A stretch of 64,000 bases of DNA. Origin: Nocardioides sediminis. GTDB taxonomy: Bacteria; Actinomycetota; Actinomycetes; Propionibacteriales; Nocardioidaceae. Made by a program: the position numbers and the translations under genes. The stretch lies in assembly GCF_003047295.1 (NCBI RefSeq), contig NZ_PZYZ01000003.1:310001-374000 (forward strand), given 5' to 3'. The notes under the pieces are model-generated. The model saw only the letters and a list, made by a program, of their open reading frames with translations. It was not told where the DNA came from and did no database searches. Positions 60,539-64,000 of the stretch are shown piece after piece (position 1 is the first letter of the stretch; each line of letters begins with the position of its first letter).

Positions 60539-61968
60539 TGACCACGACGGCGGCCAAGCCGGCCAAGCTCCCCCGCGAGCAGGACCCGCGCAACCCGGTC
60601 CACCGGCTCACCGCCCTCTTCGACGAGGGCACGCTCGAGCTGCTGACCCCCGACGACGACTCCGGCATGCTCGCGGCCACCGGACGGGTCAACGACACGG
60701 CCGTCGTCGCCTTCTGCAGCGACGCGACCGTCATGGGCGGTGCGATGGGCGACCTCGGCTGCCGGGTCGTGGTCGACGCCTACCACCGGGCGATCACCGA
60801 CGGTGTGCCGATCATCGGCCTGTGGCACTCCGGCGGGGCCCGGCTCGCCGAGGGCGTGCTGTCCCTGCACGCCGTGGGCCGCATCTTCCAGGTGATGACC
60901 CAGGCCTCCGGGACGATCCCGCAGATCTCCGTCGTCCTCGGCCCCGCGGCCGGCGGCGCGGCCTACGGTCCTGCCCTCACCGACGTGGTCATCCTCGGCC
61001 CCGAGGGTCGCATCTTCGTCACCGGTCCCGACGTCGTCCGCTCCGTCACCGGCGAGGACGTCGACATGCTGCGCCTCGGCGGCCCCGAGCCGCACGGCCG
61101 CCGCTCCGGCGTGGTCCACGTCCTCACCGAGTCCGAGGCCGAGGCCCTCGAGCGGGCGCGCACGGTCGCGTCCCTCCTCGGCGCGCAGCACAGCCTCGAC
61201 GTCGACGCCGTCGAGGACCGCGACCTCGCGGCGATCCTCCCGGAGTCCAAGAAGCGCGCCTACGACGTGCACCCCCTCGTCGAGGCGGTCCTCGACGACG
61301 GCACCATGCAGGAGCTGCACGCCCGCTGGGCCCCCAACATCGTCACCGCCCTGGGCCGCTTCGGCGGTCGCACGGTCGGTGTGGTGGCCAACAACCCGCT
61401 CCGCCTCGGCGGCTGCCTCGACTCGCTGTCGGCCGAGAAGGCCTCCCGCTTCGTGCGGATGTGCGACGCCTTCGGCGTGCCGCTGATCGTCCTGGTGGAC
61501 GTCCCGGGCTACCTGCCCGGCGTCGGGCAGGAGTGGGACGGCGTCGTACGACGTGGCGCCAAGCTCCTGCACGCCTTCGGCGAGTGCGTGGTCCCCCGGG
61601 TCACCCTGGTCACCCGCAAGACCTACGGCGGCGCCTACATCGCCATGAACGCCCGCTCGCTCGGGGCCACCCGCGTGCTCGCCTGGCCGGGCGCCGAGGT
61701 CGCCGTGATGGGTGCCGTGGCCGCCATCCGCATCCTGCACCGGCGCAAGCTCGCCGAGGTCTCCCCCGAGATCCGGCCGCAGGTCGAGGCCGAGCTTGCC
61801 GCCGAGCACGAGCGGATCGCCGGCGGCGTCGACAAGGCCGTCGAGATCGGCGTCGTGGACGAGGTGGTCGAGCCGGACCGCACCCGCAGCGCCATCGCGG
61901 CCGCTTTCCGCCACGAGATCGACACCTCGGGCGTGCACCGCGGGCACCACGGCAACATCCCGCTCTGA
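60538..61968 (+). CDS. accD6: Acyl-CoA carboxylase beta (carboxyltransferase) subunit
   Basis: The 476-aa carboxyltransferase that transfers CO2 from biotin to acetyl- or propionyl-CoA, making malonyl- or methylmalonyl-CoA. The N-half has GLWHSGGARLAEGVLSLHAVG and SVVLGPAAGGAAYGPALTD, the C-half LVDVPGYLPGVGQEWDGVVRRGAKLLHA and TLVTRKTYGGAYIAMNARSLGA. Position at the end of the fab operon matches accD6 of mycobacteria and Nocardioidaceae, which feeds FAS II. The biotin-bearing alpha subunit is not in the window. Confidence 0.95.
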   Translation: MTTTAAKPAKLPREQDPRNPVHRLTALFDEGTLELLTPDDDSGMLAATGRVNDTAVVAFCSDATVMGGAMGDLGCRVVVDAYHRAITDGVPIIGLWHSGGARLAEGVLSLHAVGRIFQVMTQASGTIPQISVVLGPAAGGAAYGPALTDVVILGPEGRIFVTGPDVVRSVTGEDVDMLRLGGPEPHGRRSGVVHVLTESEAEALERARTVASLLGAQHSLDVDAVEDRDLAAILPESKKRAYDVHPLVEAVLDDGTMQELHARWAPNIVTALGRFGGRTVGVVANNPLRLGGCLDSLSAEKASRFVRMCDAFGVPLIVLVDVPGYLPGVGQEWDGVVRRGAKLLHAFGECVVPRVTLVTRKTYGGAYIAMNARSLGATRVLAWPGAEVAVMGAVAAIRILHRRKLAEVSPEIRPQVEAELAAEHERIAGGVDKAVEIGVVDEVVEPDRTRSAIAAAFRHEIDTSGVHRGHHGNIPL

Positions 61969-62035
61969 CCCGGGTCCGTAACCCACGGACCTCCCCCGCG
62001 TTGGACGTGTGTCCTACGCCACAGGGGGAACCGCC

Positions 62036-62440
62036 GTGCCACGTCTCGTCCTCATCGGTCAGGTGCTGCTGCTCGGCCTCCTCGGGCTCGGCAGCACCAC
62101 CCCCGCCGGGGCGAGCGAGGTCGGCGGCAGCGTGCACGCGGCCGACGACAAGCTCCGCCGCGGCTGCCACACCTACTCCTTCGACTACACCGTCCGGACG
62201 CCGTTCGACGACTGGTCCCTCGAGACGACCGTCGTGGACCCCCGGGGCGAGGGCGTCGCATCCCACGCCTTCCTCGGTCCCTACGATCCCCAGGCGCAGC
62301 GCGCCGCATACCGCCTGTGCCGGTGGGCGACGCGACCCGGCCGCTTCACGGTCCGGGCCAAGCTGGTCGCGTACGACGACCCCAGCGAGGGCACCGAGGT
62401 GCTGCTCCCGGAGGCGACCTTCCGGCTACGGCGCCGCTGA
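62036..62440 (+). CDS. Small secreted protein
   Basis: A 134-aa exported protein: a GTG start with AGGGGGA 6 nt before it, then a signal peptide with core LVLIGQVLLLGLLGLG. The mature part (ASEVGGSVHAADDKLRRGCH) is beta-rich, with Cys in RRGCHTYSF and YRLCRWATRP. The RRGC start recalls the two-cysteine family at 1044, 1480 and 31366, but the rest does not align well. Its end overlaps the convergent YibE/F gene by 15 bp. The function is unknown. Confidence 0.7.
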   Translation: MPRLVLIGQVLLLGLLGLGSTTPAGASEVGGSVHAADDKLRRGCHTYSFDYTVRTPFDDWSLETTVVDPRGEGVASHAFLGPYDPQAQRAAYRLCRWATRPGRFTVRAKLVAYDDPSEGTEVLLPEATFRLRRR

Positions 62441-63616
62441 ACCCTCCGGGTCGGCGGCCGGCGCCACGGTGGCGGCGGCGATCGCGGTCGTCACCGGGAC
62501 GGCGAGCACCAGCCCGATGGCCGAGGCCAGCGTGCGCATGATCTCCTCGGAGATGATCTCGTCGCTCAGCACGTCGAGCAGCGGCCGGTCGTAGAGCGCG
62601 ATCAGCAGCAGCGCCGCCAGCGCGGTCCCGGCGTAGGCGAAGACGATGGTGTAGATGGTCGAGGCGATGTGGTCGCGCCCGATCCGCATCCCCGAGGCGA
62701 AGATCCGGGCGCGGGACATCCCCGGGGCCGCGTCCCGCAGCTCCCACACCGCCGAGCTCTGCGTGATGGTCACGTCGTTGAGGACTCCCAGCCCGGCCAC
62801 GATCACGGCGCAGGTGAGCAGGCCCCGGAAGTCGAGCTCGGTGGCCTGCAGCCTCAGCTGGAGCGCCGACTCGTCCCCGAGCCCGGTCAACCGGGCCGCG
62901 TCGATGGCCAGCAGCCCGAGCCCGGCGGTGACCAGCAGGCCGAAGAGCGTCCCGGCCAGGGCGGTCGAGGTGCGCACGGACACACCGTGGGCGAGGTAGA
63001 GGACCATGAACATGATCGCGCTCGAGCCCACCAGCGCGACGAGCATCCCCGACTCCCCCGTCAGCAGCGCGGGGAGCATGAAGAACCCGACCACACCGCC
63101 GGCCAGCACGAGTCCGAGCAGGGCCAGCAGACCGCGCAGCCGGGCGATGAGGCCGACGATCAGCACGAAGGCACCGGCCATCACCGCGATCGGCATCGTC
63201 CGGTCGACGCCGACCCAGGCGTACCGGGTGCCGCCCTCCTGGGGGATGGATGCCAGGAGCACGCGGTCCCCGACCTCCAGGGCCCCGCTCACCGTGCCCG
63301 GCGGGACCTGCACCCCCTCCTCGACCTCCTGGTCGTCGAGGAGTCGCACAGTGACCTGGTCGCACCCCTCCGGGTAGTCCTCGAAGGTCTCCGGCGTGAC
63401 GACGGGGCATGCCTCCCCCTTCGCTACCACCTGCGCGCGGGGGTAGGTGACGCCCTCGGCTGCGTAGGGGCTCGCCGGCCGGTCCTCCGAGGGCCACAGG
63501 GCGACGAGCCCGACGACGGTCGCCAGCGCCGCGAGCGCGAGTCCGGCCAGGAGGATCCTGGTCACCGGGCCGGACGTGTGGACCCGCGGCGCGCGGTGAG
63601 AGTGGTGGGCCCCCAT
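62426..63616 (-). CDS. YibE/F-family membrane protein
   Basis: A 396-aa membrane protein. One helix at residues 20-42 is followed by an outside region of 100 residues (VRLLDDQEVEEGVQVPPGTV) and then about seven helices, with GESGMLVALVGSSAIMFMVL, GLGVLNDVTITQSSAVWELR and RIGRDHIASTIYTIVFAYAG as the family signatures. YibE/F proteins are widespread in Gram-positives; transport is likely but unproven. Start ATG 63616 (the TTG-type alternatives add nothing). It overlaps the 62036-62440 gene end to end by 15 bp. Confidence 0.9.
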   Translation of the reverse strand: MGAHHSHRAPRVHTSGPVTRILLAGLALAALATVVGLVALWPSEDRPASPYAAEGVTYPRAQVVAKGEACPVVTPETFEDYPEGCDQVTVRLLDDQEVEEGVQVPPGTVSGALEVGDRVLLASIPQEGGTRYAWVGVDRTMPIAVMAGAFVLIVGLIARLRGLLALLGLVLAGGVVGFFMLPALLTGESGMLVALVGSSAIMFMVLYLAHGVSVRTSTALAGTLFGLLVTAGLGLLAIDAARLTGLGDESALQLRLQATELDFRGLLTCAVIVAGLGVLNDVTITQSSAVWELRDAAPGMSRARIFASGMRIGRDHIASTIYTIVFAYAGTALAALLLIALYDRPLLDVLSDEIISEEIMRTLASAIGLVLAVPVTTAIAAATVAPAADPEGSAAP

Positions 63617-63645
63617 GCGGCCAACCTCTCACACCGCTCGCGCGC

Positions 63646-64000
63646 TCAGACCACCTGGTGCAGCCAGCGGACCGGAGCACCGTCGCCGGCGTGCCGGAAG
63701 GTCTCCAGCTCGTCGTCCCACGGCTTGCCGAGCAGCTTGTCGATCTCGTTGAGCAGCGTCGTCTCACCGAGCGCGGCCTTGACGACGGCCGCCTTCAGCC
63801 GGTCCTCCGGGATCATGATGTCGCCGTGCAGGCCCGTGACTGCGTGGAAGACGCCGAGCTCGGGCGTGAACGAGAAGCGGGTGCCCTCGCTCGAGGGCGT
63901 CGGCTCCTCGGTGATCTCGAAGCGCAGGTGGTTCCAGCCACGCAGCGCCGATGCCACCGCAGCCGCCGAGCCGGCGGAACCGCTCCACGACAGCTCAGCC
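63646..64000 (-). CDS. DUF3145-family protein, 5' end outside window
   Basis: The last 118 or so residues of a DUF3145 protein, cut by the right edge of the window: the frame is open to 64000 (ELSWSGSAGSAAAVASALRG), followed by NHLRFEITEEPTPSSEGTRF, VFHAVTGLHGDIMIPEDRL and EIDKLLGKPWDDELETFRHA. The family is about 160 aa long and is found in most actinobacteria near the fab genes, as here. The function is unknown. A GTG at 63957 is internal, not the start. Confidence 0.9.
   Translation of the reverse strand, partial: AELSWSGSAGSAAAVASALRGWNHLRFEITEEPTPSSEGTRFSFTPELGVFHAVTGLHGDIMIPEDRLKAAVVKAALGETTLLNEIDKLLGKPWDDELETFRHAGDGAPVRWLHQVV

Noticed and set aside
57865..61968. Other long frames across the fab operon
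   Set aside because: All are shadows of fabH, acpP, fabF and accD6, whose active-site residues are intact in the chosen frames.

Overview
This 64 kb window comes from the chromosome of a high-GC actinobacterium. Gene content, GTG starts, ATGA overlaps and protein resemblance point to the Nocardioidaceae (Nocardioides-like), but the species is not determined here. It is mostly housekeeping and regulatory DNA. I see no insertion sequence, prophage, CRISPR array or rRNA. Both ends cut through genes: a histidine kinase on the left and a DUF3145 protein on the right.

Layout. 1-4 kb: end of a sensor kinase, two small secreted two-cysteine proteins and NAD synthetase (nadE). 4-9 kb: an FkbM methyltransferase, then a four-gene operon with a WXG100-like protein, a WXG100/alpha-beta-hydrolase (DUF1023) protein and a lipoprotein. 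8.7-14.5 kb: panB, a secreted sugar dehydrogenase, map, the RNase P RNA (rnpB), a DivIVA-like coiled-coil protein and a nucleotidyltransferase/CDP-alcohol transferase fusion. 14.5-21.5 kb: an MFS plus ArsR-rhodanese operon behind a palindromic operator, a TPR/LuxR regulator divergent from a methyltransferase, a truncated FtsX permease, and an HTH/SRPBCC pair. 21.5-29.4 kb: a 'virulence factor' family protein with homocysteine methyltransferase, alcohol dehydrogenase, CocE hydrolase, universal stress protein, GNAT, secreted nuclease-like protein and YbaK. 29.4-32 kb: a NarL-type two-component system with a third two-cysteine secreted protein.

32-36 kb holds class Ia ribonucleotide reductase (nrdAB). 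Its leader carries tandem NrdR boxes, an adenosylcobalamin riboswitch and a hairpin over the ribosome binding site. 36-44.4 kb: RNB ribonuclease, yaaA, an MFS exporter, an esterase, a zinc-ribbon/Nif3 pair and an acyl-CoA synthetase. 44.5-48.5 kb is a signalling island: an OmpR-type two-component system flanked by genes for acidic membrane or secreted proteins and a Ser/Thr kinase. Two promoters there share the same three-hexamer site with identical 12/11-bp spacing.

48.5-51.3 kb: tRNA-Val, peroxiredoxin, a second acyl-CoA synthetase and DUF3052, divergent from aceE (51.5-54.3 kb). 55.4-62 kb is the type II fatty-acid synthesis operon, fasR-fabD-fabH-acpP-fabF-accD6. FabD carries an extra C-terminal domain that reads like a biotin carboxyl carrier protein lacking the biotinyl lysine, in an operon that ends with an acyl-CoA carboxylase beta subunit. 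I consider this the most interesting observation. The window ends with a secreted protein, a YibE/F membrane protein and DUF3145.
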